Notes: generated by a model from the sequence alone, not told the origin. A DNA stretch of 64,000 nucleotides from Gloeobacterales cyanobacterium ES-bin-313 (GCA_014379585.1 JACMLN010000110.1:1-64000), one strand, 5' to 3'; shown: positions 43,233-54,358, counted from the stretch's first letter. Translations and numbers: made by a program.

Positions 43233-44294
43233 TCAATTTGAATTTGATGCTTTACCAAGTACGCGTGCAAAGTTGTCGATTAGGCGCTGGTTTTGCGCTG
43301 GGGTACCCACAGAAATGCGCATTCCTCCCCCTGTTACCCGAATCAAAGATCCCTGCTCGGCGAGGGCGAGGCGTAGGGTTTCAAGATCCCAGTTTGGACA
43401 GCGGGCATAAAAAAAGTTTGCCGCACTCGGCCAAATGCGTAGCCATGGCGAAAGACTTTCGACGAGACGATGCCGCCCTTGAAGCAGAGCAGGCACTTCA
43501 GCCAACAAGACATCGCGGTTTTCGATGGCAAGCGTCGCCGCCGCTTGGGAAATGGCACTCAAGTTGTACGGGAGTCGCACTTTTTCGAGCAATTGGGCGA
43601 CTTCGCTCTGGGCAATGGCGTAACCGACACGAAAGCTTGCCAATCGAAACGCTTTGGAAAAGGTGCGTAGAATAATCAGATTCGGCCAGGTTTCAATAAG
43701 TGGAACGGACGTGAAGCCACTAAATTCAAAGTAGGCTTCGTCCAAGACAGTAATCACGGGAAGACTTCTGAGCGTTTCTAATATTTGCTCCGACAATAAA
43801 GTCGCCGTTGGACTATTCGGATTGGCGAGGAAAACAACGCGCACATGATGTTTGCGCACAGCGTCGCGTAGTGTGTCAGGATCGAAACTGAAGTCGTTCT
43901 CTCGGCGCTCAAGACCAACGTAGGGAACCCCAAAAGTTTCTGCGAGAATCCGGTACATCGAAAATGTGGGTTCGGCACTGAGTACAGCTCCCTGGCCCCC
44001 GACACAAGTAGCGGTAATAATCGCTCGAATCAATTCGTCGGAGCCATTGCCAAGAGCTACGTGAGAAGGTGTAACCCCGCAGTAGTCAGCGATCCCCGCT
44101 TTCAGGCGTTCGGGATTGGCAGACGGATAGCGATTTGCCAGAATTTCTTGCTCCAGGGTTTGGGCAAGTTTTTGCTTAAAAGCGTCTGGCAGGTCGGTGG
44201 GCCACTCGTTCTCGTTGAGTTTGTCGGCTCCAGGCACCGCTGGGGTGTGGTAGGCGACTAAGGCTTGGACTTCGGGGCGAAACAGTTCAAGCAT
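43233..44294 (-). CDS. hisC: Histidinol-phosphate aminotransferase
   Basis: This 353-residue PLP enzyme transfers the amino group to imidazole-acetol phosphate in histidine synthesis. It has the GNGSDELIRA cofactor-binding segment, VLDEAYFEF (the Asp/Tyr pair), RTFSKAFRLASFRVGYAI with the PLP lysine, and RVTGGGMRISVG at the end. The length is normal. Its start codon shares one base with the stop of hisD (TAATG), which shows translational coupling. Confidence 0.93.
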   Translation of the reverse strand: MLELFRPEVQALVAYHTPAVPGADKLNENEWPTDLPDAFKQKLAQTLEQEILANRYPSANPERLKAGIADYCGVTPSHVALGNGSDELIRAIITATCVGGQGAVLSAEPTFSMYRILAETFGVPYVGLERRENDFSFDPDTLRDAVRKHHVRVVFLANPNSPTATLLSEQILETLRSLPVITVLDEAYFEFSGFTSVPLIETWPNLIILRTFSKAFRLASFRVGYAIAQSEVAQLLEKVRLPYNLSAISQAAATLAIENRDVLLAEVPALLQGRHRLVESLSPWLRIWPSAANFFYARCPNWDLETLRLALAEQGSLIRVTGGGMRISVGTPAQNQRLIDNFARVLGKASNSN

Positions 44295-45610
44295 TACTCT
44301 TCTTGTTGTTGTTGGTCGTAGGACTGGAGGCGCAGACGCACCGAATCGCCATGGGAAGGTAGTCCTTCCGCGTTGGTGAGTTCGTCGATGGCTTCCCCCA
44401 CCTCAGCGAGTGCCTGTGGGGTGTACTGAACAAGGCTGCTCGCTTTGAGAAAAGTTTCGACCCCCACCCCAGAAGCGAAGCGGGCTGTGCGCGCTGTCGG
44501 CAAGATATGGCTAGGTCCGGCCAGATAGTCGCCAACCGCTTCGGGGGTGGCATGACCCATGAAGATCGCCCCCGCATGACGGATTTTTTCGAGGTACTCC
44601 CAGGGATCTTCCACCTCAAGTTCGAGGTGTTCGGGAGCAAAACGGTTAGAGAGTTGGGCCGCTTCGTCGAGATCTGCCGTCACGATCACAAGCCCGTAGT
44701 TCGCCAGGGATTTTTCGGTCAATACGCGACGTGGGTGGTTTTCCAGTTGGCGAGTGACTTCTTGAAGAGTACGTTCGGCAAGGCGTAGATCGTTGGTGAT
44801 CAAGATCGAGGAAGCCAAAGAGTCGTGTTCAGCTTGAGCGAGCATGTCCGCTGCGATAAAAGCTGGGTTGGCACTGCTATCAGCGATGATCAGCACTTCT
44901 GAGGGGCCAGCCAGAGAATCGATGCCTACTTCGCCGTAAACAATTTTTTTGGCGAGGGTGACGTAGATATTGCCAGGGCCACAGATCACATCGACAGGCG
45001 CAATGGTCGCTGTGCCGTAGGCCAACGCCCCGATGGCCTGGGCACCACCGACGCGATAGATTTCGTGAACCCCCGCTTCTTGGGCGGCGACGAGGACGAC
45101 AGGGTTAATGCCTGTGGTTCCGGGTGGTGTGACCATGACTACGCGCTTTACGCCCGCGACGAGGGCTGGAATAGCCGCCATCAGCACCGAACTTGGGTAG
45201 CTCGCCTGACCACCGGGGACGTACAAACCCGCAGCATCGATCGGCGTATAGCGCTTGCCGAGGACAACCCCACGCTCTTGAAATTGCACCCAGGATTTGG
45301 GAATGCGCTCGCGGTGGAACTGTTCGATGCGCTGCTTGGCAAGGCGTATCGCCTTGAGCAAGCCAATCGAAACCCGTTGGTAGGCGGAATCGAGTTCGCT
45401 GCGTCGCACCATCAGTTCGGGCTGGGAGAGGGAAATCCGGTCAAATTCTTGGGTATAGCGCAGCAGTGCCTCATCCCCCTGGCGACGGACATTCTGCAAG
45501 ATTTCCCGCACCGTCGCCTCTTTGTTGGGGACTTGGTCGGAGTGGGTCCGGTTTGCAATCCGGCGCAGTTCTGTCTCTGCTTCAGAAAACTGGTTGATCA
45601 GTCGCAACAT
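44294..45610 (-). CDS. hisD: Histidinol dehydrogenase
   Basis: This 438-residue zinc enzyme carries out the last two oxidation steps of histidine synthesis with NAD. The conserved PGNIYVTLAKKIVYGEVGID, AGPSEVLIIAD and AEHDSLASSILITND, which carry zinc ligands and the active site, are clearly present. C-terminal GPSHILPTA closes the family pattern. The ATG at 45610 starts the recognisable domain; a TTG four codons earlier is less likely. It is followed directly by hisC and is divergent from purQ. Confidence 0.95.
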   Translation of the reverse strand: MLRLINQFSEAETELRRIANRTHSDQVPNKEATVREILQNVRRQGDEALLRYTQEFDRISLSQPELMVRRSELDSAYQRVSIGLLKAIRLAKQRIEQFHRERIPKSWVQFQERGVVLGKRYTPIDAAGLYVPGGQASYPSSVLMAAIPALVAGVKRVVMVTPPGTTGINPVVLVAAQEAGVHEIYRVGGAQAIGALAYGTATIAPVDVICGPGNIYVTLAKKIVYGEVGIDSLAGPSEVLIIADSSANPAFIAADMLAQAEHDSLASSILITNDLRLAERTLQEVTRQLENHPRRVLTEKSLANYGLVIVTADLDEAAQLSNRFAPEHLELEVEDPWEYLEKIRHAGAIFMGHATPEAVGDYLAGPSHILPTARTARFASGVGVETFLKASSLVQYTPQALAEVGEAIDELTNAEGLPSHGDSVRLRLQSYDQQQQEE

Positions 45611-45713
45611 GGGCGGCTTCAAGGAAGCACTACCCCCCTAGTCTCGCTGATCATTCGGGCATCATCAAGGGCAGGTCTTAGGCGACAATGGTTCGGTGAT
45701 GTGGAGAAGCCCG

Positions 45714-46409
45714 ATGAAGTTTGGTGTGATCGTTTTTCCTGGCTCGAACTGTGACCGCGATATTGTCACGGTGACGCGGGGGTTGCTGAACCAGCCAACC
45801 CGCATGATCTGGCACACCGAGACCGATGTTTCCGACTGCGACGTGGTCGTGATCCCCGGTGGTTTTTCCTACGGCGACTATCTGCGCTGTGGTGCAATTG
45901 CCCGCTTCTCGCCAGTGATGGCGGCAGTGAGCGACCATGCCCGCCGAGGCAGGATCGTGTTGGGCATCTGCAACGGCTTCCAAGTGCTGAGCGAATCGGG
46001 CTTGCTCCCCGGTGCCCTCGTGCGCAATCGCAATCTCCAGTTTGTCTGTAATCGTGTTTCCCTCAAAGTCGAGCGCAACGACCTCGCTTACACCACGGCT
46101 TACACAAAAGGCCAAGTGATCGAGGTTCCGATTGCCCACGGCGAAGGTTGTTACTACGCCGATGCTGCGACCCTTGAGGATCTTGAGGCAAGCGCTCAAG
46201 TGGTTTTTCGCTACACCAACAGTGATGGCCTTGTCACCCCAGAGGCGAACCCAAACGGCTCCTTGAACAACATCGCCGGAATCTGCAACAAAGCGGGCAA
46301 CGTCTTAGGCATGATGCCCCACCCAGAAAGAGCGAGCGATCCCGCTCTCGGCGCAACTGATGGGTTGCCCTTTTTCAAAAGCCTGGTGGCCTGCCTCGCG
46401 GTTGTCTAA
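45714..46409 (+). CDS. purQ: Phosphoribosylformylglycinamidine synthase subunit PurQ
   Basis: This 231-residue glutamine amidotransferase supplies ammonia for the fourth step of purine synthesis. It begins KFGVIVFPGSNCDRD, has the nucleophile Cys in GICNGFQVL, and the catalytic His and Glu in MPHPERA. The purL partner is not in the window. The ATG at 45714 follows GGAGAAG. Its stop overlaps that of a small membrane-protein gene on the other strand by 4 bases. Confidence 0.95.
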   Translation: MKFGVIVFPGSNCDRDIVTVTRGLLNQPTRMIWHTETDVSDCDVVVIPGGFSYGDYLRCGAIARFSPVMAAVSDHARRGRIVLGICNGFQVLSESGLLPGALVRNRNLQFVCNRVSLKVERNDLAYTTAYTKGQVIEVPIAHGEGCYYADAATLEDLEASAQVVFRYTNSDGLVTPEANPNGSLNNIAGICNKAGNVLGMMPHPERASDPALGATDGLPFFKSLVACLAVV

Positions 46410-46618
46410 TCAGCCCGCCAGACAGCGGCACTGTAGCAAGACCACAGATGAATCACCCAACCGAGGGTTCCAAAGCTCACTGCCCACATGATCCCACCAA
46501 GAATCAAGTGAAAAGCAGCCGTAAAGAGCCGTCCTTGGGTCAACTGTCCTAGTCCAGGAATGAAAAAGCTGCAGGTGGCGGCAATCACATTTCCAGCGCT
46601 ACCTCTTTTGGTGATCAT
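46406..46618 (-). CDS. Small membrane protein with IPGLGQ motif
   Basis: This 70-residue protein has two hydrophobic segments (about 8-22 and 32-55) and the motif IPGLGQLTQGR, which resembles the first helix of TM2-type small membrane proteins. The end (HLWSCYSAAVWRA) resembles the same group. Its function is unknown. The ATG at 46618 follows AGGAG. It is convergent with purQ. Confidence 0.65.
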   Translation of the reverse strand: MITKRGSAGNVIAATCSFFIPGLGQLTQGRLFTAAFHLILGGIMWAVSFGTLGWVIHLWSCYSAAVWRAD

Positions 46619-46831
46619 CTCGGCGACTCCTGTCAAGACATCCCCTCGATCATAACAAGACTGTGTTCGAGTCGCTTTGCGCAAGAGCGCAGTTTTTAAA
46701 TTGTGGAAGTTGAGAGAGGGAAGCAGTCCAAAACTACTTCCCGGCAGGGTTGCACTTATCCCACACCATCATACCGAGTTTTCGGAATTCGCTACAAAAG
46801 AGTTTTTGCATAAGTTTTTCTTATTATTTGA

Positions 46832-48416
<1,585 letters not shown>

Positions 48417-48606
48417 CAGGACGCCTCGGAGAATTGCTGAGTAATTTTCGCGTACTCCACTGGCTAGTATATCCAGTGCTCGCCAGAAAGTGTTAACGGT
48501 TCCCTAAGTTTTACTGGATAGTCACAAATATCTCCCCTCTCGCCCCCGCTCTTCGGTAGATTAACTTAAGTTGCAGGTGACGAGGAGAAGACGGTGAGGA
48601 AAAACA

Positions 48607-49590
48607 ATGCGCATTGCCATTGATGCCATGGGCGGCGATTATGCCCCTGGCGAGATTGTGGCTGGCGCCCTACTCGCCCGCGAACAGCTGGGTCTCGACG
48701 TATTACTCGTCGGCCACCCCGAACTAGTAGAGCTAGAACTCAAAAAACATAACGCTCTGGGCCAAATCGAAGTCCTAGCGGCTTCCGAACAAGTGGAGAT
48801 GGGCGAAGAACCGACTGCTGTGCGCCGTAAGCCCCATGCATCGATTGTGGTGACCATGGACGCGGTCAAACAGGGTAAGGCAGATGCGGCTGTCGCTGCG
48901 GGCAATACGGGGGCAGCCATGGCCGCTGCCCTTCTGCGTCTGGGGCGATTGCCTGGGATCGATCGCCCTGCCATCGGTGCCTTGATGCCGACGCTGACCC
49001 TCGGCAAAAGGGTATTGCTTCTCGATGCTGGAGCCAATATCGATTGCCGACCACGCTACTTGGAACAGTTCGCCTTAATGGGGGCGCTCTACAGCCGCTA
49101 TGCCCTTCGGGTTGATCAGCCACGGGTGGGGTTATTAAATATTGGCGAGGAACCCGGCAAAGGCAACGAACTTGTTGCTGAAGCCTACCAGTTGATGTCC
49201 AAAAACCCGAATATCCCCTTTGCCGGAAACTGTGAAGGGCGCGATGTGATGACCGGTCAATTCGATGTTGTCGTCTGCGACGGCTTCATGGGTAATGTAC
49301 TGCTTAAATTCGCTGAAGGTGTCGGTCTAGTTGCTCTCCAAATTCTCAAAGAGGAGCTTCCACGGGGTCTAACGGGCATGATCGGCACGACAGTGATGCA
49401 GGACAATCTTCGACGGGTTAAAAATCGTATGGACTATGCCTCCTACGGGGGTGGACTGCTCCTCGGTGTCAATGGGGTCTGTATCATCGCCCACGGCTCC
49501 TCGAAAGCCCAAGGGATCGTCAGTGCGATTCGCCTTGCGAAGGAAGCTCTCGATAACAATGTGCTGGGGCGCATCCAAGAACAACTCTAA
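48607..49590 (+). CDS. plsX: Phosphate acyltransferase PlsX
   Basis: This 327-residue enzyme makes acyl-phosphate from acyl-ACP for phospholipid synthesis. The N-terminal RIAIDAMGGDYAPGEIV, the SIVVTMDAVK and AAVAAGNTGA segments, and GDVxGD-type regions GRDVMTGQFDVVVCDGF are characteristic. It is normally followed by fabH; here the next gene is a histidine kinase and no fabH is seen. A purine-rich GAGGAGAAG site lies upstream of the ATG. Confidence 0.96.
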   Translation: MRIAIDAMGGDYAPGEIVAGALLAREQLGLDVLLVGHPELVELELKKHNALGQIEVLAASEQVEMGEEPTAVRRKPHASIVVTMDAVKQGKADAAVAAGNTGAAMAAALLRLGRLPGIDRPAIGALMPTLTLGKRVLLLDAGANIDCRPRYLEQFALMGALYSRYALRVDQPRVGLLNIGEEPGKGNELVAEAYQLMSKNPNIPFAGNCEGRDVMTGQFDVVVCDGFMGNVLLKFAEGVGLVALQILKEELPRGLTGMIGTTVMQDNLRRVKNRMDYASYGGGLLLGVNGVCIIAHGSSKAQGIVSAIRLAKEALDNNVLGRIQEQL

Positions 49591-49598
49591 ATCCTGTA

Positions 49599-49625
49599 GA
49601 GAATGTTAAGTATTCATAACATCTC
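49599..49625 (+). terminator. Hairpin after plsX
   Basis: GAGA and TGTTA pair with TAACA and TCTC (one bulged base) around an 8-base loop directly after the plsX stop. The stem is AT-rich and lacks a T-tract, so its terminator role is uncertain. Confidence 0.4.
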
Positions 49626-49871
49626 AAAATGATTCCGGAGGATGTGTTCAAGGTTTCTCAGCACGGATGATAGAGTGAGCCAGATAATGCCATTTAGTCG
49701 GTGTGAGTGCTCAATTTCACCCCCTTCTGCCGTTTATGCATATCCACTCTTTTTTGGCTCTTGACCCTTCATTTTTATCTGCAAAGCGTTACTTAAGTGC
49801 TATTTAATGGGGGAGTAATTTTACCTGCCTTTAAATTTCATCCGGCTAAATAATGAACGGGAATTGGCTGC
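49626..49871. other. Intergenic region before the histidine kinase
   Basis: This stretch has no open reading frame or strong hairpin. It is likely to hold the promoter of the histidine kinase gene. The bases just before the ATG (ACGGGAATTGG) provide only a weak ribosome-binding site. Confidence 0.4.
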
Positions 49872-51641
49872 ATGGTTCAAGATCTTCTCCCAGCACTTTC
49901 TAGAGCTTCCATGGTCAGGATGCTCATTCAGAGTGCGGGCAGTCTTCCACTCAGTGCTAATTACAGTGATCTCACCGCCTATTTCTTGACCCATGCCACG
50001 GCCATCGGTGTCCTGATTGTTGCCAGTGGTGATCCCCGCGACCCTGCAAATCTAAGGGGTATCGTTTCACGAAGGCGATTTTTGGAATGGATTCCACAGC
50101 TTTCAAGTGAGCATCCCGAATCTGCTACACCCCTCAGTGCTGTGACCGATTTTTGGCAACAGATTCAGCGCTTTGAGGTTGTTAATGGACAGGTTCCAAT
50201 TCTTGAGAGCCTGAGTTATGTTTCGAGTCGTCCGGGATCAGAAATTTATGAACCCTTAGTGATCCAGACACCTGAACGCTTGGGTTTGCTCGATGTCCAT
50301 AATTTACTCATTGCCCATGCCTATCTCTCGCAGAATAATCTTCCAGCTATTCCTTTCGAAAACAACCCAGGTCTCGAGCCTCCTACCAATGGCAAGCACG
50401 CCTTGAAGGCTTTGGTTGTAAAGCCTCACCATCGCAAAAAATTGCTCGCGCCCGCTCCAATCTTGCCGATTCACGCTTCACCGACATCTTTAGCCATTCC
50501 AACAAGCGAACTGCTGGGCAATGTTTTCGAATATATAGAAGACGGCATCGAAATTATCGATCAGTATGGCCGCACTGAATACATCAATCCAGCCCTTGAA
50601 AATATGATGGGTTATTCTTTAGAAGAGCTGCGTGGACAGGAATCGTGTTTGCTGTTTTGCAACGAAGAAAATAACGGAACTTTTTATCGAAATATTTTCA
50701 AATTTGTCCAATCTGGAGAAGTTTGGCGGGGAGAATTGATCGGTAGATGCAAAGATGGTTCGTTATCGTACCAACAAGCCACCTTTTCGGGGGTGTTTAG
50801 CGAAGAGAATCGCTTTATTCACTGTATTGCCGTTCGTCGAACCCTGGAGCGCAGCAATCCCATTGAGGATCATTCGCAGATGCGTGAACGCACTTTAGAA
50901 CTTGAAGCGCAGATGGCAGAACTCCAGAAACTAAACCGGATGAAAGATGATTTTTTGAGTACGGTTTCTCACGAATTGCGTACTCCCATGGCCAATATGA
51001 AATTGGCGATTTGGATGTTAAAGAGTTGCCAAAGCTACGAAAAGCGCGAAAGTTATTTGCGCATTCTCGAAGCGGAGTGTGCCCGCGAAACAGACTTGAT
51101 CACCGATTTGTTGGATATGCAGCGCCTTGAAGCAGGCATGGGAACGATGCTGTCCGAGTCGATTGTCCTGAGCGACTGGTTGCCATGCATCATGGAATCT
51201 TTTTCGGTGCGCACCCAGGAACGCCAACAGAGCTTAACTCTCGAAGTGCTTCCTGACTTACCTCCCTTGATTGCCGACAGCCGAAGCCTTGAGCGCATCT
51301 TGATGGAGCTTTTGAATAATGCTTGTAAATATACTCCTCCTGGTCAAGATATTGTGGTGCGGGCTGGGCGCGGACCGCGTTCTTCGGGAGCATGGCCGAC
51401 CATCGAACTCAGTGTTTGCAATGGCGGAGTCGAAATTCCGATGAAAGAACTGCCCCGCATCTTTGAAAAGTTTTACCGTATTCCCAACCATGATCCTTGG
51501 AAACAAGGAGGGACTGGCTTGGGGCTTGCCCTAGTCAAAAAAATGGTCGAACAAGTTGGGGGCACAATTTCTGTGCTGAGTCACTCAGGAAACACTACTT
51601 TTGCAGTGGAATTGCCCCAAGCGCCAAATCGAGAAAGCTAA
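49872..51641 (+). CDS. PAS domain sensor histidine kinase
   Basis: This 589-residue protein is a sensor kinase without membrane segments. The N-terminal region (about 1-140) resembles half of a CBS-pair or regulatory domain seen in cyanobacterial kinases, with GVLIVASGDPRDP and IVSRRRFLEW. A PAS domain spans about 215-325 (IIDQYGRTEYINPALENMMGYS). The dimerisation helix carries His367 in SHELRTPM. The ATPase domain has the N box (ELLNNACKYT), F box (IFEKFYRI) and G2 box (GGTGLGLAL). The response partner is not next to it. It lies just upstream of rnpB. Confidence 0.9.
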   Translation: MVQDLLPALSRASMVRMLIQSAGSLPLSANYSDLTAYFLTHATAIGVLIVASGDPRDPANLRGIVSRRRFLEWIPQLSSEHPESATPLSAVTDFWQQIQRFEVVNGQVPILESLSYVSSRPGSEIYEPLVIQTPERLGLLDVHNLLIAHAYLSQNNLPAIPFENNPGLEPPTNGKHALKALVVKPHHRKKLLAPAPILPIHASPTSLAIPTSELLGNVFEYIEDGIEIIDQYGRTEYINPALENMMGYSLEELRGQESCLLFCNEENNGTFYRNIFKFVQSGEVWRGELIGRCKDGSLSYQQATFSGVFSEENRFIHCIAVRRTLERSNPIEDHSQMRERTLELEAQMAELQKLNRMKDDFLSTVSHELRTPMANMKLAIWMLKSCQSYEKRESYLRILEAECARETDLITDLLDMQRLEAGMGTMLSESIVLSDWLPCIMESFSVRTQERQQSLTLEVLPDLPPLIADSRSLERILMELLNNACKYTPPGQDIVVRAGRGPRSSGAWPTIELSVCNGGVEIPMKELPRIFEKFYRIPNHDPWKQGGTGLGLALVKKMVEQVGGTISVLSHSGNTTFAVELPQAPNRES

Positions 51642-51657
51642 TCCCCTTAAGATAGAA

Positions 51658-52015
51658 GCGGAGGAGGTGGTGCGGCGATTGCGGACTGGTTCGCCAGTCT
51701 GAGGAAAGTCCGGGCTCCCCAACGAGCGGATTGCTGGGTAACGCCCAGTGCGCGCGAGCGTGAGGATAGTGCCACAGAAACATACCGCCGATGGCTGTTT
51801 CACAACAGCACAGGTAAGGGTGCAAAGGTGCGGTAAGAGCGCACCAGCAGCATCGAGAGGTGCTGGCTCGGTAAACCCCGTCCTGAGCAAGGCGTGGGGA
51901 CACATGGGTTGCTCGCTGACCGTCCCCCGATATGCCGCTTGAGGCGGTAGGTAACTACCGTCCTAGACAGATGATCGCCCTCGAACAGAACCCGGCTTAC
52001 GTCCACCTCCTCTAT
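51658..52015 (+). ncRNA. rnpB: RNase P RNA (bacterial type A)
   Basis: This RNA is the catalytic part of RNase P, which removes the 5' leader of tRNA precursors. Terminal helix P1 pairs GAGGAGGTGG (51661-51670) with CCACCTCCTC (52003-52012) exactly. The conserved core is present: GAGGAAAGTCCGGGCTCC, ACAGAAACATACCG, GGTAAGGGTGCAAAGGTG, GTAAACCCC, AGACAGATGATCGCC and ACAGAACCCGGCTTAC. Exact ends are estimated from P1. It lies between the histidine kinase and a phasin-like gene. Confidence 0.95.
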
Positions 52016-52039
52016 GCCCTTGAGCGGAGATGCCCACAT

Positions 52040-52357
52040 ATGGATAACAGCAAGATCCTAGAACAGATTTTTTCCCTTGGTCTCGACGCCACATCGATCT
52101 TCGCTGGCAAAGTCCAGCAGGCTGTGGACGAGTGGGTGAGCAACGGACGGATTCAGCAGGACGATGCCAAAGAATTTGTCGATGATCTGTTTGTGCGCAT
52201 CCGCGAGGAACAGGGAAACTTTCAAGACCAGTTTCGCAAGCAGCTCAAAGCTGCCCTCAAAGAGCTAGAAGTACCGACCCAGGTCGAAATTGAAGCGATC
52301 AAAGGACGGCTCGACCGCATCGAGTATCAACTGCGCCAGATTCAGGATCGCCGCTAG
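52040..52357 (+). CDS. Phasin-like helical protein
   Basis: The 105-residue product is almost wholly helical, with a long coiled-coil-like second half (EEQGNFQDQFRKQLKAALKELEVPTQVEIEAIKGRLDRIEYQL in outline). It resembles short phasin-family proteins, which cover polyhydroxyalkanoate granules, and other small helical proteins. The ATG at 52040 follows GGAG. It begins 25 bases after rnpB, so its message may begin inside or just after that RNA. Confidence 0.65.
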   Translation: MDNSKILEQIFSLGLDATSIFAGKVQQAVDEWVSNGRIQQDDAKEFVDDLFVRIREEQGNFQDQFRKQLKAALKELEVPTQVEIEAIKGRLDRIEYQLRQIQDRR

Positions 52358-52393
52358 ATCCTGGTAGATTGGTGAAAGCACACTGAGGGTTCA

Positions 52394-52963
52394 ATGGGGC
52401 ACTTTATCCGTAGAAGCATGGCAGTTCTGCTGGTGGTTCTGCTTGTGGCCTGTGGCCGTTCGAGCGCTAATCTCCCGAAAGGATTCCAAGAGTATCGAGA
52501 TGTCGAAAAAGGATTTGCACTCCTCTACCCGGACAACTGGGCTTTTCAACTCGATCCTAAAGGGGCTGTTCGCCTCAGCGATCCCGCCGATTCGACCTAC
52601 CAAGTCTCTGTCTTGATCGCCGACGCGCCCCGCAAAGATGTCAAAGATATTACTGTCTTTGGCAGCCCAAAGCAGGTGGCTGAACGTTTCGCCAATACGG
52701 CGCTCAAAAAAAACTTGCCGCCTAGTGCCAAAGTTGAGATCCTCAACCCCAAACAGCGCAAAGATACCAACGGTTTTATTTACTACTCCTTCGAAATTAT
52801 TCTCGCCAACCAGGGCAAAGCCAATCACCTCATGTACTGTCTGAGCGTGACCAAAGGCAAGGTTTACACCCTAGTGACGGGTTCCTCAGCCGTCAACTGG
52901 CTGGATCGCCAAGAACGCCTCTACAAGATCGTCGATTCCTTCGATGTCGGCATCAAGGGCTGA
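52394..52963 (+). CDS. PsbP-like lipoprotein (CyanoP)
   Basis: This 189-residue lipoprotein is a cyanobacterial homologue of the PsbP subunit that assists assembly of the oxygen-evolving side of photosystem II. A signal peptide ends with the lipobox LLVAC, giving lipidated Cys20. The PsbP fold follows: YRDVEKGFALLYPDNWAF, the SVLIADAP segment, and the C-terminal WLDRQERLYKIVDSF. The ATG follows GAGGG. It is one of the firmest marks of a cyanobacterium in the window. Confidence 0.92.
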   Translation: MGHFIRRSMAVLLVVLLVACGRSSANLPKGFQEYRDVEKGFALLYPDNWAFQLDPKGAVRLSDPADSTYQVSVLIADAPRKDVKDITVFGSPKQVAERFANTALKKNLPPSAKVEILNPKQRKDTNGFIYYSFEIILANQGKANHLMYCLSVTKGKVYTLVTGSSAVNWLDRQERLYKIVDSFDVGIKG

Positions 52964-52981
52964 TGGATTACATAAATGCGT

Positions 52982-53011
52982 AGTGGTTGACTGTGACGGT
53001 TTCAAAAACCG
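52982..53011 (+). repeat. Partial copy of the downstream tRNA-Ser
   Basis: These 30 bases match 53058-53087 of the tRNA-Ser gene at 27 positions. They cover part of the D-arm and the anticodon arm. The copy starts 76 bases before the matching part of the gene, has no T-arm or acceptor stem, and cannot fold into a full tRNA. Confidence 0.7.
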
Positions 53012-53044
53012 ATAGCTGGCTATGATAGCCTGTTAAAACCACTT

Positions 53045-53131
53045 GGAGAGGTGACAGAGTGGTTGAATGTGACGGTCTCGAAAACCGTTGTGGTAGCAAT
53101 ATCACCGAGGGTTCGAATCCCTCCCTCTCCG
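53045..53131 (+). tRNA. tRNA-Ser (CGA)
   Basis: The 87-base sequence forms a tRNA with a long variable arm, as expected for serine: acceptor stem GGAGAGG/CCTCTCC, anticodon loop CTCGAAA (anticodon CGA) and T-loop GTTCGAATC. The CCA end is not encoded. Confidence 0.95.
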
Positions 53132-53161
53132 CTAGTTCTCACTTAGAAACCGTGGTTGGAT

Positions 53162-54358
53162 CTACGTATGAAAATCGGCTTTCTCCATCAACCCAACTAG
53201 ATATTCAGCAATTCGAGATGCTGCCCCTGGTTGACCCATGCGGGCTTCGCCGTTGATGCGAATGCGTGCTTGCAACTGTGGATCTGCCAAAATGTCACGA
53301 ATTCGCTGGGCAACAGCTTGGGAGCCATCAGTGACCAGTTGAATCGATTCACCCAGTAACCGTGTTTGGGCTTCGGCGAATCGGTAGGTAAACTGCGGTC
53401 CATCTCCTGGCATCGTTACTACGGGCATACCAAGGCCAACGCACTGTTCGGCTGCAGTTCCAGCCATGGCAATGGCGAGGTCTGCACCGTGAATGCAATC
53501 GGCGAAACTGTCTTTGCGCAATTCAACCTTGCAGTTTTCTGATTGAAGGGTGGAATCTTGCAAGTGCCACTGGGGACGACTATTCGCAAGTTCTTCGTCG
53601 CTCAAACTGCCAGCCAAGGCACAAAGAAAACGCAAAGACTTTCCATGCAGGGTTTCAGGCAAACAGGAAACCGCATCGAGCATCTGGCCTAAGTTGCGGT
53701 AAGCTTCCGGAGCACGGGAGCCAGGAAGCAGAACGATCGTCGTTGTATTTGGAGGTGAACCAGGATGATCTGCACTTGGTTCAAGGCGATCCATCATCGG
53801 ATTACCCAAGTAAATCGCCCTCGGAATATCCGTTTTGAGATTGTGGGCGGTCAAAGCATCCCGTGGAAAGACTGCCCGACAGTGGGGACGGGTGAGGAGC
53901 CATTTTTCGAGGACTGTGTAATCGGAAGATTTCCCCCCCAGATAGTAGTCAGATTTCGCAGTTCCAACGAACGCAAAAGGAGCAGATCCGAAAAAAGCGA
54001 GAGCCATGACGACGATATCGCCAACAGCTAAGACCAAGTCGCACTGAGGAGCGAGGCGGCGGATGGTCTGCCACTGCATCCAGGTGAGCTTGCCAAGTCC
54101 ACCCCGGAGATCTTTGAAAAATTCGCGGGCATCCATATAGATAAAGCCCCCGGAAGGCATCGTCCGGGTCGGGACAACAATTTCGATGCCCATGCGCCGA
54201 TAGATATTCCCCTCGCCAACGATCGGCAAGGCAAGAATTTCGACCTCGTAGGCGAGTAGCGCCTCGACGATCCGTGCCGCGATCTGATCTTCGCCGTGGC
54301 CATTGCTCAGGCACAAAACGCGCTTTTTGGACACGACGACTACAGGCAGGGCAAACAA
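53162..54358 (-). CDS. Lipid-A-disaccharide synthase-related protein
   Basis: The 398-residue protein belongs to the LpxB-related group (TIGR03492) of cyanobacteria, a GT-B-type glycosyltransferase fold. LCLSNGHGEDQIAARI near the N-terminus, GTAKSDYYL in the middle and the C-terminal MAGTAAEQCVGLGMPVVTM (nucleotide-binding region) are conserved. The family resembles LpxB but probably acts on a different substrate. The TTG at 54358 opens the frame; a GTG at 54334 is an alternative start. Confidence 0.87.
   Translation of the reverse strand: MFALPVVVVSKKRVLCLSNGHGEDQIAARIVEALLAYEVEILALPIVGEGNIYRRMGIEIVVPTRTMPSGGFIYMDAREFFKDLRGGLGKLTWMQWQTIRRLAPQCDLVLAVGDIVVMALAFFGSAPFAFVGTAKSDYYLGGKSSDYTVLEKWLLTRPHCRAVFPRDALTAHNLKTDIPRAIYLGNPMMDRLEPSADHPGSPPNTTTIVLLPGSRAPEAYRNLGQMLDAVSCLPETLHGKSLRFLCALAGSLSDEELANSRPQWHLQDSTLQSENCKVELRKDSFADCIHGADLAIAMAGTAAEQCVGLGMPVVTMPGDGPQFTYRFAEAQTRLLGESIQLVTDGSQAVAQRIRDILADPQLQARIRINGEARMGQPGAASRIAEYLVGLMEKADFHT

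Noticed and set aside
45065-45754. 229-codon open frame opposite hisD
   Set aside because: It is a shadow of hisD, which carries all family motifs, and it runs into purQ without any start signal.
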